The notes beneath the pieces are model-generated. The model ran no database searches. It was not told the origin of the DNA and worked only from the letters and a program-made list of their open reading frames with translations. 64,000 nucleotides of DNA from Scedosporium boydii (lineage: Eukaryota > Ascomycota > Sordariomycetes > Microascales > Microascaceae): positions 302,014 through 366,013 of the forward strand of contig NJFT01000011.1 in NCBI GenBank assembly GCA_002221725.1, read 5' to 3'. Position numbers and translations under genes: made by a program. Numbering within the stretch: position 1 is the stretch's first letter; each line of letters starts with the position of its first letter. Shown in pieces: positions 12,269 through 23,348 of the stretch.

Positions 12269-13711
12269 TTACGCTCTCCAGTTTCGGGTTCTGTTAAACT
12301 GCACGATCCGAGCTGCTAGGAACACCACCGCTCCGAGGAACAGCCCAGCCGCGCTGTACCCAATGGCACCCATCCACCCCTTGACGCCGCCGGCACCGAC
12401 GATAGCCCCGGCGATCGGAGGCCCTACCACCACCGCTATTCCCGTCGCGAAGAACAACATGCCCATGCGAGTCCCCACCACGGAGAGGTCCGGCGTGAGC
12501 GCCACCGTCGCGCTGGGCGTCACACTAACAAGCCCGCCTGACGAGGCGCCGTAGAGCACCGCGAACGTGATGAGACCGCCGAGCGAGCGGATGCCCAGCC
12601 ACGCGAAGCACAGCACCGCCGAAATGATGCCCGAGAAGAGGAGGACGTTGAGAGTGCCGACCTTGTCGGCCAAGTAGTTTGGTATTAGACGACCGAGGAT
12701 GCTCCCGACGCCCAAGAAAGTGACGAGGTACGGCGAGAAGTCGGGCGTCGTGATGCCGAAGTTGATAGCGTATGACTGGATGTAAAAGAAGCCCACATAT
12801 ATGGTCAGGAAGGACGGAAGCACGCCAACCATTACTAGTAGGAACGGCACGTCTTTCAGGGCCGTCTTGTCAATCAACGACCTCACATGGCCCGGAGGCG
12901 GTTTGCGACGCATGCGCATAAAGCACACGGGGATGATGGACAGTGCTAGCATCACGAATGCCAAGACCCGCGTCGCCCATCCAAACCCGATTTTGGGTAT
13001 GAGCTTGCCGAGGAGAATGGGAAAGACGGCGCTCGCTATGGGCGACCCCGTCGAGGCAATACCCAGGACGAAGGACCGCTTCTTGAGGAAATATTGGCTG
13101 AGAATGGCGGCCGAGGGCAGGAAGACAAGTCCGCACCCTAGACCAACGCATATCCCCTGGGCGAGAAGCACCTGCCAGTACGTTGTGCAGAGCGATGTCA
13201 TGAATTGGCCTAGGATGATGAGGAACAAGCCCGCGCATAGCATCTCTCGGAAGTATCCCGCATCATATGCGGGACCGGCTATGGCGCCGACTAACATGAG
13301 CAACGCTGCCTGCAGCGAACCTACCCATGAAAGATCCGATGCCGAGCGAGATGTTAGAAGCTCGCGTTGGTAGTATGTCTGGAATACACCGTAGCTGTTG
13401 ACAATGCCCCAGGTATCCACCGCGATAACCCAGGAACCTAGCACCTGGAGCCATGCTGTAAGGCCGCCGTCGGGGACCGGGTCGTCGTCTTCTATCAATT
13501 CTGCATTTTCGACTAGGCTCGGTTCGCCCTCTGGACCGAGCGATTCGGTGGAGGCCTGTCGGACGCTCGGTGCTCGATCGAGTTTCGGTGGATCTGAGGT
13601 TAATGAGATGTTGCCCTTCTCGTCGGCGCCGGATGAATGCGACTCTGTTGTCCATGTGCTCTCGGGGGTAGCATGGCTTATGGATATCTCCTTCTCTTCT
13701 CCTGACCGCAT
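12269..13711 (-). CDS. MFS transporter, monocarboxylate transporter-like (MCT) family
   Basis: An intronless 480-residue protein, taking the Met at 13711 (MRSGEEKEISISHATPEST) as start; an in-frame ATG at 13816 would add 35 residues that are not expected in the family. The first about 90 residues are hydrophilic and Ser/Glu-rich, ending in the acidic DDDPVPDGG. PDGG before the first membrane helix is typical of fungal MCT-like major facilitator proteins. About 12 hydrophobic segments follow, with GVFQTYYQ in the first loop. Family members are proposed to carry monocarboxylates, riboflavin or other small organic acids at the plasma membrane or in organelles; yeast Mch proteins are relatives. 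The substrate cannot be read from sequence. It stands alone, with no biosynthetic partner nearby. Confidence 0.88.
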   Translation of the reverse strand: MRSGEEKEISISHATPESTWTTESHSSGADEKGNISLTSDPPKLDRAPSVRQASTESLGPEGEPSLVENAELIEDDDPVPDGGLTAWLQVLGSWVIAVDTWGIVNSYGVFQTYYQRELLTSRSASDLSWVGSLQAALLMLVGAIAGPAYDAGYFREMLCAGLFLIILGQFMTSLCTTYWQVLLAQGICVGLGCGLVFLPSAAILSQYFLKKRSFVLGIASTGSPIASAVFPILLGKLIPKIGFGWATRVLAFVMLALSIIPVCFMRMRRKPPPGHVRSLIDKTALKDVPFLLVMVGVLPSFLTIYVGFFYIQSYAINFGITTPDFSPYLVTFLGVGSILGRLIPNYLADKVGTLNVLLFSGIISAVLCFAWLGIRSLGGLITFAVLYGASSGGLVSVTPSATVALTPDLSVVGTRMGMLFFATGIAVVVGPPIAGAIVGAGGVKGWMGAIGYSAAGLFLGAVVFLAARIVQFNRTRNWRA

Positions 13712-14895
13712 GAGCACTTTGGCTATTTGCCGAATCTCAAAGGCTTCGAATATATAGAGAGCCGCGATTACGGAGGAAATTATCAACGGAGACGGAGAAG
13801 CAATGATAATCCACAACGTCTAAAGCTATGTTGATGATGGCGACCTGGCGGGACGGAGAAAGTCGACCGTGCGATCTCGGGAGCCAAAACAATGCCCGGT
13901 AAATAATGCGAGCCTCTACTTCGTAAATTATGGTGACCTGCTGCTGGGCGATGAGAGTGGCGATCTTGGCACTTGACCCGATTACAGGGTTGGCAAGGGA
14001 TGGGTAAAAGATTTTCTCGATTTTAAAGAAGATTTTGAGGTTGGTATTATCTATCACGACCGCTGCCCGTAGAACCACGAAGTAGAAGGATGAGCGAGGC
14101 GGGAGAACGGAGGAGAGAAAGACTTCCCGGGGGTAATAAAGGGAGCAGATGGATGGGCGAAGCCTCGGAAGTTGGGTTCCCCTTCTTGTAAGCTATGAAC
14201 TCCGGATGACGGTATCCCTCTGGCGCCGAAGCGCGAGCGAGCGCGAGGCACGAAGTGCATACAACCAACCACACGCCACACCACAAGTAGGTGCCGAGAA
14301 GAGGACCCGGTCACCCATCAATTGATATTTTCCCCCCACCTGGTGTGGGTGCCGAAAGCCGGGCCCCAGCATCGAGGGCAACCTTGGCGATGACGGAATA
14401 CCACTAACCCCCAAAACGGAACCCTGGTCCTCATCCGTCCGGCGCCGACGATAGCCAGGGGCATGCCTTCAGGCTGGGGGACCGCGGATTCGAAATTTTC
14501 GAAGGAGAATTACGAAGTAAGAAAAAAATTAATTAAAGATAGAGAGGCAGGCCGGGCTGATGGCGCCTACGGAGCGCAGCTACGAGCTAGTGTACAACGG
14601 GCTCTCTGAGCAGCATTGATCGGATCAACAGACTTACCGTTCTGGGATATGGTTAGCGAGGCGGATAGAGTCTTCCAAGCGGGGTTCGGCTTTTGGTGTT
14701 GGAAGCAATTGGCATTATTAATTCAAGGTGATGGGGAGTGCTGCATGTGAGATTGAACAATTCGTGGGTTTAGACCATCTGGCGATGATTCGCCATTCAC
14801 TCATTTTGTTTGGCGCGTGTTCCTGAGGATGCCGTGCTCTCTGTGACAGACATCGGGCATGGGGTCTTGTCGATCGGATGGATCGAGTTGGTGAT

Positions 14896-14925
14896 TACTT
14901 CGTATCTTCGTATCTTCGTATCTTC
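14896..14925. repeat. Tandem 8-base repeat TATCTTCG
   Basis: TACTTCG is followed by three tandem TATCTTC(G) units. The first unit looks like the dispersed TACTTCGTA motif, so this may be a local tandem expansion of it. Confidence 0.75.
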
Positions 14926-15269
14926 CTCCTGCACTTGGTAACCTCCTCGACTCGTTCCTTGAGGTGCATGTGGGTTGATTTACGCGGCGTTGGAGTGCGG
15001 CGGGTGGATAATACAAGAGAACAATGGACGGGCGAGGGAGAAGGACGACGGAGGAAGAAGCACAGAAAACGGGCGATGGGCGTAAGTAAAAGTCGGTGAG
15101 ATGATGTGCTTGAGGCTTGAGGCGTGCAGGTGATGCGTGACGCTTCTTGCTTTTCTTTCTCCCTTGGTGATAATCATGCATCTCCGAATCACGGGCGCAA
15201 CACTCAACACCCAACACCCAGCAGCATGGTCACAATTGGGCTAAACAAGGTGCCTGGCAAATCAGAAAG

Positions 15270-15280
15270 GTACGAAGTAC
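15270..15280. repeat. GTACGAAGTAC motif copy
   Basis: An exact 11-base unit in gene-free DNA. Confidence 0.65.
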
Positions 15281-16450
15281 GGATGGGCATGGGCTGTGGA
15301 GCAGGGAAAAGCCCGTGTTGCGGCGGGAAGGATCCGAGACGCGGGGAATGTCAAGGGTTACAAGACGAAGGGTCGCGGCGGAAATGTGGAGGAGGGGGAG
15401 GAGGAGAGGACGGAGGGCGTAGCCTCGGTTGTGACTTGTGAGCGATGGGCTGTTACTGTCGAACTGATGAGACAAGTGGTGTTTTTGTGTCACTAGAATA
15501 TCGAATCTCGTTCTTGGTTCTCAATGCGAACTTTGCATGGATCCTAACTACCTATCATTGATCAGTCGATGGCGCCCAACCTTGCCCTGAAGGCGGAAGT
15601 TAGTTGCTAATGGCTTTCTCTGCTTTGGTCTTCTTATCCCTGCTCAATTCCGATCCTCTACTCGTGACTCGTCTGTCTTAACGTCCCCCGGCTGCAAACT
15701 ACAAACCCCCAGCTGCGTTGGCTTTTCGTACTACGAGAATTAAGCATGTTCCGATGGGTTACCTGTGTATACGCGAGTAGATTACACGCCATGAGCAAGG
15801 GGGCAAGCGAGGCGAGGCGAAACGCCCCGAAGGTACACGCACGCAGCATCGCCGAGCAGAGAACCAAGCTGGATGAATGCTTGTGCGTTGGGAGCATCAA
15901 CTCTGATGAATAGCTTTGTATGTCTGGGGGGTGCCTCCGTCTTGTTGATATCAGTGTTCAAGAGTGTATGAAGAAGGGAAGCGAGGTTAATAGGTAACCC
16001 CTGAAGATGAGAGTCGAGGGTTTACTACATCGTCGTCCGCGCTATACGAGAAGCGAGGCCCTCCCTCCCCGCCCGGGTCAGTCGTCAGCTATCATCCATC
16101 GATAGACTTTGTACGAAAATGACCCCAGATCTCAGATATGCAGCTAACAGCAGATTGCGAGAAGGGGGTCGATCGCCTGAGACCCGAGGACCGGAGAATC
16201 CACATCACATTCCAACATAAGCCCGGAGGGTTTGACGCTCCGCTCCTAATCTCCGATACTTTCTCGACATGTTCACATCAAATCTCTCTATATATAATAG
16301 CATTAGCTTCCTTCCTAGCCTAGAAACTCCCGTTCCGCCCATGCAAATGACCCCAGACCCAAAAGCCACCAAATTATTCCTGCCTCTGCCAAATGCAAAA
16401 TATGGGGGGGTGTTCCGGGAAAAAAAAAGATGCTGCTGCCATGCGGTAAA

Positions 16451-16470
16451 GGGGGGGGGGGGGGGGGGGG
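16451..16470. repeat. G20 homopolymer
   Basis: Twenty uninterrupted G, about 180 bases beyond the stop codon of the leftward gene at 16650-18141. On that gene's strand it is a C20 tract in the likely 3' untranslated region or just past it. The exact length is prone to sequencing error. Confidence 0.8.
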
Positions 16471-16649
16471 AACATATTCGATCCAACAAAAACAGAAATT
16501 ACATGAGATTCGTTTTTTGAGTTCATACATCATATACATCCAGATACAATAAACCTTCCTCATCCCACCATATTGCTGGGATCAAGTGAAAGAAAGAAAA
16601 TAAAAGAACGGGGGTGGGGTGGGGAGAGGGAAACAGAATAACGTCAACA

Positions 16650-18141
16650 TCATGATCTCGTCGCTTGGGTTGCTGCTGGCTGGTCACCCAACGGCTCGAT
16701 GACGATCTGCGGTATTCTGGTTAAGCGGAGACTAGGGAGTTGCGGCACACCGTCCACACCGCGGCGAGAGGCCCGCCTCTCCCTCGTTTCGTCCTCATTG
16801 CCGCCCTCTCCCGCCGCTTCCTCCGCACCTTCTTGGGCGGCGCGGGGCTCGGCGGGGTGAGGTCCGCCGGGATAGCCCGGAGGAGGCTCGCCGATGGGTG
16901 TTGTCGTGCCAGAATTGTCACCGTCCAGCTGCACATCCTCGTAACCAGGCGGCGAATACGGAGGCATCCCGGAATCACCGACGTCAGCTTCCGCCATTGC
17001 AGACCCGGCCGAGCTCGCTCTAGACCTCCGCTGCTGAAGGCTAGGTGATGGGAGGTCGCTGTCTACCGTCAGGACGGAGGCTCTCCTCCCCCTATCGTCG
17101 GGAGAACGGGCACCCGATCGATTTGATATCGAAATGCTAGCGGCATCCGAGAGGAGGCCGACTCTCTCGCTTTCCATACTGTTGGCCCGGATCCTCGTGC
17201 CATCGTGGCGGGCGACACCGAGGTCCGCATACTGCACACTTGACACTGTACGTTGGCGTTGGTCTCTTATCCGGGTGTGATCCTCGCGGAGCACATTAAC
17301 AACCGAGTTATTGTTGGCGGCGCGGGCCTGTGCGCGAATGGTCTGCAAGGCTACAACGTCATTCCTCTCCCTCGCCTCGCGACGCAGTCTTCGCCGCTCT
17401 TCCCTCTCGGCGATCTCCTGGCGCCTCGCCTGCCGGATTTGATACATGGCCTCCATCTCCTCGTCGCGCAGGGCCTCCAGGTCCTCCTCTGTTGGCAGCT
17501 CCACGACGACGTCCACGCCGTCCCTCTCGCCTTCGCGGGCGATCACCCGTTCCGTGCTGGTAGGATCGGGTCGATACGGGGGTAACGTCATGACGGAACG
17601 GATCGATGTATTTCTGTCGGGCCCGGTTGTGTTATCGTTTCGTCTCCCAGAGCCCTGGCGCGCAGCGGAATGAGCAGCGGTGCCCCCTCGTCGGCCGGCA
17701 GTACCATTGGCATTCCCCTGGCCTTCGGAGGCGGTCTGAGTGGAAGGGTCTTCAGAACCGGCGGGATGATATGATGTCCCCGAAGGCGATAATCGCCAGT
17801 TGGACCAGAGACGTTTCAGGAAGGGCGTGGGTATGTATTTCGGGTCGCTATGACGCTTGCGGAGGGTACGGAGAGCTAAAAGAGTGGCCGTAGCAATGAT
17901 TACGAGTCCCACAACGCACATTAAGACCTAGAGGCGGAGAATTTATCATGTTAGCAGTCTGAGGTCGTCTGCAAAGGCAGGCATGGGAATGCCTTAGAAC
18001 CGTGGCAAGGATGAGAGGAGGGGGGCACACAATTAGTGTAATTCTCGTCGCGTTGGTCGAATCCTTAGGATTTGTAGTTGACGGCGCTCGCCCATCGAGA
18101 GAGCGCCGGCCGGTATCCGGTATGGGACGGTACTGGTACAT
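16650..18141 (-). CDS. Single-pass membrane protein with PY motifs, conserved fungal type
   Basis: Two exons, 18141-18031 and 17927-16650, encode 462 residues. The 103-nt intron (GTGTGC to CTAG) joins ITLI to VLMCVVGL and so completes one hydrophobic membrane segment at about residues 34-57. The short N-terminus (MYQYRPIPDTGRRSLDG) probably faces the lumen or exterior and has an NAT glycosylation sequon. Next come a basic stop-transfer stretch (RTLRKRH), a charged helical region rich in Glu and Arg (about 185-235) and a disordered Ser-rich region. PPxY-type motifs occur at about 363-366 (PPGY) and 386-389 (PPGY), and LPPY at about 152. The C-terminus LPSLRLTRIPQIVIEPLG looks conserved. One membrane span plus PY motifs resembles Rsp5/Nedd4 ubiquitin-ligase adaptors such as yeast Rcr1/2 or Ssh4, but I see no diagnostic domain. 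Function is therefore unassigned. Confidence 0.75.
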
Positions 18142-19583
18142 CGTAACCGCGGAGGGATATATGGAGAGGATCGCAGCCGGAAGGTGCGGCGAAGGCCGCC
18201 AGCAGGCCGGGCCAGCACGAAGCTGATGCTGCGCGAAAAAGGTGTCACGACTGGTAGGCGGTAAAGGCGACTAAGAGGGACATAGCAATGAAACGAGGGA
18301 GGAAAAGTAAGTCGAGAATGGTCCAGGATTTTTGGCTTGTGAGATGGGAGGCTTCGTCGTAGTCCGTCGTCAGCCTACTTCGTGGGTCGCTTTCCTTCCT
18401 TGTTCCCCGGGCGACTGAGCGATTCGCTTTTCTCCTTTCGTCAGAATCGAGGTTGATCGATATCCTGCAGTAGTTGTGAGTGGTCCAATCGAGAGACTTG
18501 GCAGAGGCGATGCACTACGTGTACACTGAAATCGAAGTGAGGCGGATTCAATTTAATTCCTCCACAGGCTTTGCACACAGAACAGAAGGGTGGAATCGAA
18601 AAGTCCGACGGAGAGATTCTAATTCGACTTGAGACGGATACGTAGTTTTTTCCCTTTCTTTCTTATTCTTGGGCCTTCGTAAAAATGTGGAAAAATGCTG
18701 GGATCTAGGGTGCAGGAGGGAGGGAAGAGGAGAGATGGACACGGGGAAGGCTTGAGGGATCAATGCCATTTGATTGATGTCAGCTTCTACATCCAGACAC
18801 GGCAACGGCAGACACGGACTGGAGCCAGTTGAGCGAATGGAACAAAACTAGGCTGTATGTGGAGGGTGAGCCGAAAGATCCCCCACCGAGCTCAGCCCAG
18901 TCGTCGCGTGGCTGAACTGGAACCCAATCAACAATGTCTCGCAAGCAAGGGGCCAAGGATGGGGCTGAATGCAGGAGATGATCAATCAGGGCTTAACGTC
19001 GACTTGAAGAGAATGGACATTAATCTTGTCCAACATCACTCCCAATATCGATACAATTGTTATTCCCAACATCACGGAGGACAGAAGATGATGCAATGGA
19101 ATAGCTACAATTGGAGTAGCTAATGTGGAGTTCTATCCACTCCAAGCGACGCTAGAACAGCGCTGAACGTTCAATCAGTGGCGATTGAACCATTGCCGTT
19201 GCAACTATTAATATTCCCGCGAGACAAACATTCGCTGGCATATTGTCGATTAAGACGAGAAGACAATCCACAATCCACGCGGGCATGGTCTCAAGTCAAG
19301 CATCAGATGCAGTTTTCATTCAAGGCAGAAAGGTTGAAGGATGCCAAGGCGAGGATCGAGGATCGATACCTTTGTACACTCTGACTTGTTGCCGGAATGG
19401 CCGCGTGGATTTTGCGGCTGGGCTACTTTACAACAGATGCTGCCAAAGAAGGACAGTGCTGAACAACTGCCAGACCGTTAAGAGCAGAGCCAGAAAGTTT
19501 AAGATACAGTAGAGTTGGGATGATGCCCTAATATTCTAACACGAAACAAGATCCTACATGCAACATAGCTGTGATTAACTGGG
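18142..19583. other. Intergenic region
   Basis: It contains the promoter and 5' leader of the membrane-protein gene on the left and the 3' flank of the DUF423 gene on the right. A motif variant (CCTACTTCGTGGG) occurs near 18375. I see no gene, RNA gene or repeat worth naming. Confidence 0.5.
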
Positions 19584-20112
19584 CTACTGCCTGAGAGCCC
19601 GAAGGAACCGGGGATTCTTAGTGACCGCAAGAGCTACCCAGCCGCCAATCAAGCAGAGGCCTCCCAGAGGCGTAACGGGTCCCAAAAACCTAAACCTCTC
19701 TGGATCGAGAACTAGCGCGTAGAGGCTGCCGCTGAACATGGTGATGCCCGCCGTGAACAGAGAACTGGCGATGGGGTTGCCGCTTGCCGCCAGAAGGACA
19801 CCCGCATGGATGAGCTGCCAGGGTTAGAATTAACTTGGTTTTAAAGTAAGGGTGAAGAAATAAGAACGGGAATGAGAGAAGTACCTGATAATGCGCAGCA
19901 GTCGACCAATTGGCGAGCCTCTGAGGGTCAGAGATGCGCGACTTGAGCCCGTGGGCTCCGAATGCACCGAGACCAACTCCAGCAGCGCCCAGGGCGGCTC
20001 CGACTCTCCAAAAAGTGAGGGCGCTCATGTCGTCTTCTGAGGCGGCCTCGTTGTCGGAGGCGGCAGGGTCTATTTGAGGGAGGAGAGGTGTCGATTCGTC
20101 GTTGCTGGGCAT
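19584..20112 (-). CDS. DUF423 family small membrane protein (TMEM256/YgdD-like)
   Basis: Two exons, 20112-19885 and 19814-19584, encode 152 residues. The 70-nt intron runs from GTACTT to GCAG. The first 28 residues (MPSNDESTPLLPQ and an acidic run) form a cytosolic tail; PLLP is acidic-dileucine-like. The DUF423 core follows: a Gly/Ala-rich first helix (GAALGAAGVGLGAFGAHGLK) with the AHGLK signature, then TAAHYQLIHAG, then two or three further helices ending in GPVTPLGGLCLIGGWVALAV. The family occurs from bacteria to humans, has four predicted helices and no established biochemical role. A Met at about residue 29 (MSALTFWRV) is an alternative start that would remove the acidic tail. The family call is firm; location and function are unknown. 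Confidence 0.88.
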
Positions 20113-21038
20113 CGGACGATGAATATTAAGGTTGTCTGGACTTCCGATGCTCCCGAAGAACACTCAATTGAAGGTTGGAAAGATGCTGTAGGGTCGGATC
20201 TAGCCAGACCTTTGGTCCTGTTCAATATTTTCAATAAGCCTAGGGAAGATCTCCTGGATCGTTACACAAGAGATAGAACAATGAATTGGCTGACCGAGGA
20301 CAACACCACAATTGAAGGACAATTTGGAGCTTGGTTAGCAGAGATCGGGTTTATAAGCAAGCCTAAGCTCGAGCTCACTCAACTGTATTCATTGTTGCGA
20401 GCTCCATTGTTCCAATTGTCCCGTTGCCTCGGGCGGTCTTGGTGGGTCTCTGAATGACTAAGATCAGTTGGTGTCAAATCCGCCATTCTCTTTCCTGTTT
20501 CATCACAATCAATGATCTTCTCTCAATTCAGACACCCTCAGTGCCTATCCAAGACAAATCTAACATTATGCTATGTCCGCAAATAAGATAAATGATGCCC
20601 ATGGCTTCTTCTGCGATTTCTGTCAAGGACACGTCCACTGCTCGTCCTTAATGCTTTAGGATCCCCTTCGGAACAGACTAATAATGCATTCAATACCGTC
20701 TGACATTCATGAGATGGAAGCATTTCATTTCGCGAGAAGGCTGCTGTATTTATGTTTATGGGGGTGAAGCTTTTTGGCTCTGTCCCGATCGGAAGATAGC
20801 TCAAATCCCACCGAGCCGGATCGGCGACTTTACTACGGTACAGAGAACGCATCTGTATCACGAATCGTCTAAAATAAAACTAATCGTGATTCCATTCCTA
20901 GCCTAAGTCCATACCCCATTACCTGAATAAACTACTGAACCTAGATTCACCTCTAAAGGAAATATAAGCTACGCCTCTCACCACGGATTAAGCGCCAAAA
21001 GAGGCTGTGGAGAACTATATACATGCCATCTGCAACTC
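20113..21038. other. Intergenic region
   Basis: The left part is the promoter of the DUF423 gene and the right part the 3' flank of the proline-rich protein gene. The open frames present have no domains or splice support. No repeat motif was noticed. Confidence 0.5.
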
Positions 21039-22424
21039 TTATCCAAACCTCTTCTCAATCTTCTTCAGCATACCGCCAACACCCCGCTCCAGCCGCCCCG
21101 TCTGCTCCTCGAGCCGCGATTTGCCCGCGTACTTAGACGCCTGTTCCCCCTCACCTGGCTTGTACACTTGCTGGTGGACCGAATAATCCTGCCGTCCAGG
21201 AGTCGCCTGGGATGCACCGCTGGCCGGGTTGTACGGGCGATGCCCTGCAGGCGGCGGCGGAGGCGGCGGTGCAAACCCAGGCGAACCGGGGAATGCGTTG
21301 CCGTAAGGGCTGGAGAGTCCCGGAGATCCCAACCCGCCGTGCAGGGGCATCGTGGCAGACCGCTGCAGACCAGGGTGTGGGCCTCCTCTCGCTCCCGGGA
21401 GTCCTGGAGGACCAGGCAGCCCGGGACCGCCGGGCGGTGGCGGCGGCAACCCTGGAGAGAATGGCTGCTGGTGATTATCGTACGCCATGGCCATAGCCAA
21501 GGGGTTCACGGCCCCGTCGTCCGGAGGAGGCGTCTTCTCGCGGTGCGCAAGGGTCTCGGGAGCCGCCGGCGCAGCGGGGTTATACGCCATCGGCGCAAAG
21601 TTTGCCGGCGCCTGCTCGACCTGCTTTCCCGCATTGCCCCGAGCGGATCCATCGAGGGCCACTTTTTCTAGCTGCTGCACGACGGAGCTCGCCTCGGATG
21701 GCGCCGGCTCGTCGAGGATCTCTACCTGCGCGGCTGGGAGAACGCGCCTGATGCCGTTGACGAACTGAAGGGCGTCTGACTGCGTCCAAAAGTAAATGTC
21801 TAGCGAGTGAAGCTTGTAGTGGTACTTGTTCTCGTTTCTCGGATCGTACGTTGGGAGATGCCATTCATTGGGGTCGTTCGTTTCGCCGACTATGAGCGAG
21901 ACTACAGTGTGTTGTTTGTACGAGTATCGTAGGTGGGCGTTATCCAGATCTAAAAAGAAGAGCAACACAACGTTAGATAACGACCTTCTCTCCTCCCGGG
22001 GCTGATATAGCGAGGCGCGCAAGCAAATACAAAGCCCAAATATTTCGCGATGCATCCTCGTCTCAACGGAGACTCGTGAGTGAGTGGAGAGGGGGAGCTG
22101 GCTTACGTCCTTCGAAAGCATCCTGGTCATCGGTTCCCGCATTGTTGGCGATTTCGACGCGCGCCTTTCTTTCGCTCGGATTCTCGAATAAGTAAACATA
22201 AGATCCCTTGTCGAATCGGTGATGGGGCGGTTTCTGCGTCGGCGGCCCGTAAAAGTAGTGAACGTCGCCGTAGCTGCGCGGACGCCGGGCCTCTTGTTAG
22301 CCGCTGCTACTTCTGCCTCGAAGAGCTGCGCCAATTCCAACATTGAATCCCCATATCGCAGCAACTATCAGTCGTGAATAACTTACAGCGTGGCGATGTT
22401 CTCCTCGCCTGGGTTGGCCGCCAT
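21039..22424 (-). CDS. Conserved fungal protein with proline-rich C-terminal half
   Basis: Three exons, 22424-22387, 22273-22107 and 21949-21039, give 371 residues. The start MAANPGEENIATLYGDVHYF is supported by clean GTAAGT and GCAG splice sites. The N-terminal about 160 residues are folded-looking: HYFYGPPTQKPPHHRFDKGS, then KHTVV-like strands and NEWHLPTYDPRNENKYHYKL, ending in a WTQSDALQFVNGIRRVL helix. A long disordered region rich in Pro and Gly follows (residues about 200-330, with PPPPPGGPGLPGPPGLPG and PPPPPPPAG runs). A short basic C-terminal helix ends GGMLKKIEKRFG. Filamentous fungi carry such proteins as conserved hypotheticals, sometimes labelled RNA-recognition-motif proteins; I see no clear RNP1/RNP2 motif. 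Proline runs suggest SH3, WW or profilin partners (inference). Confidence 0.8.
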
Positions 22425-23348
22425 GCTCGTTGTTGTAGTCGCAATCGGTGTTGCGAGCTCTCATAAACAGATGGTGTACTTGGGAGGTCCCGCCGCTTCG
22501 AAATGGAAATGGGATCAATGATTGATATCCCGGTTCAAGTCGTTTGAAAGAGAAAAATGAGAAGAAGCTAGGCTGGCACAAGCTCACTACACCAATGATG
22601 AAATCACATTCGCCTAGCACGCGCTCTAATTGAGGAGAGAGGGCGGATGTGGTGAGGGAGCTCTCAGGGAAGCTGGATGGGATTAAATGGAAATAGTTTG
22701 CGGCTGCCTCCCCCCGCGTGGCATTTCTATGAATAGAATGGGACATCTATCTGTATTACTTGCCCCTCAGGGCTCTGACGAGAGCGTGCTTAGAGTGGTC
22801 CAGACCACCAACCACGTCCCAAGAGAGCATGCAGCTCTGCCGTGGTTGGAAAGTTGGGCGCTTAGGGATCGAAATACGCATCCTCGAGAACAGGTTCGAC
22901 CAACCAAATCGAGTTGGAGTTCTTGCTTGCTTGGCTAAGTACGGCGACGTTGGAGGTACGTACTCACCCAAGGATTCAATTGCTCTGTATCGCTTAGTCA
23001 GCCAGAACACCTCATCTTCATCAGGGAAAGACTCTTGAAATTTTTGGTTGCTGGAATATCGCGACCAAGCCTTGAACCGCGTGTTCAGCAGCCAACCCGA
23101 GTTAACGCAAGCGACGACAAATCCCCCCCGAAACAATTGGATTGTCCAATTTCGTCGCCTTCGATATAGACTACACTCCACTGCCAGGGCGCATTGCCGA
23201 CCGCCTCTTCCCATCTCTCTCACTCGGCTGATTAACTCTGCACTCGTGCCCATACGGTGCTCCCATCTCCATCGGACTGTTCACCAAACCGTTTTCCGCC
23301 TCACCACACGTCATAAAAGTCCCCCCCCCCCCCAAAGAAACCGACAAG
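22425..23348. other. Divergent promoter region between proline-rich protein and uS8m genes
   Basis: These 924 bases separate two genes that read outward. A leftward open frame of 165 codons (22756-23253) shows no domain and is judged to be chance. The right end contains the uS8m leader with a C13 tract. Confidence 0.55.
23321..23333. repeat. C13 tract in the uS8m 5' leader
   Basis: Thirteen C in a row end 15 bases before the uS8m start codon. The intervening sequence is AAAGAAACCGACAAG, a normal A-rich fungal start context. It may act in the leader or simply be slippage-prone sequence. Confidence 0.75.

Larger units (their letters stand above)
13712..16649. other. Intergenic region, simple repeats and motif copies
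   Basis: I see no supportable gene. The left part is the transporter's promoter side. Motif copies or variants occur near 13915, 14080, 14508 and 15270-15280. An 8-base tandem repeat lies at 14896-14925 and a G20 run at 16451-16470. The last about 200 bases are the 3' flank of the membrane-protein gene at 16650-18141. Confidence 0.55.

Noticed and set aside
13712..13816. Upstream in-frame ATG extending the MFS transporter by 35 residues
   Set aside because: The extra residues are hydrophobic and atypical of the long hydrophilic N-tail of this family; the Met at 13711 fits better.
22756..23253. 165-codon minus-strand frame between divergent genes
   Set aside because: No domain, no splice signals, and it lies in a promoter region; it is consistent with chance.
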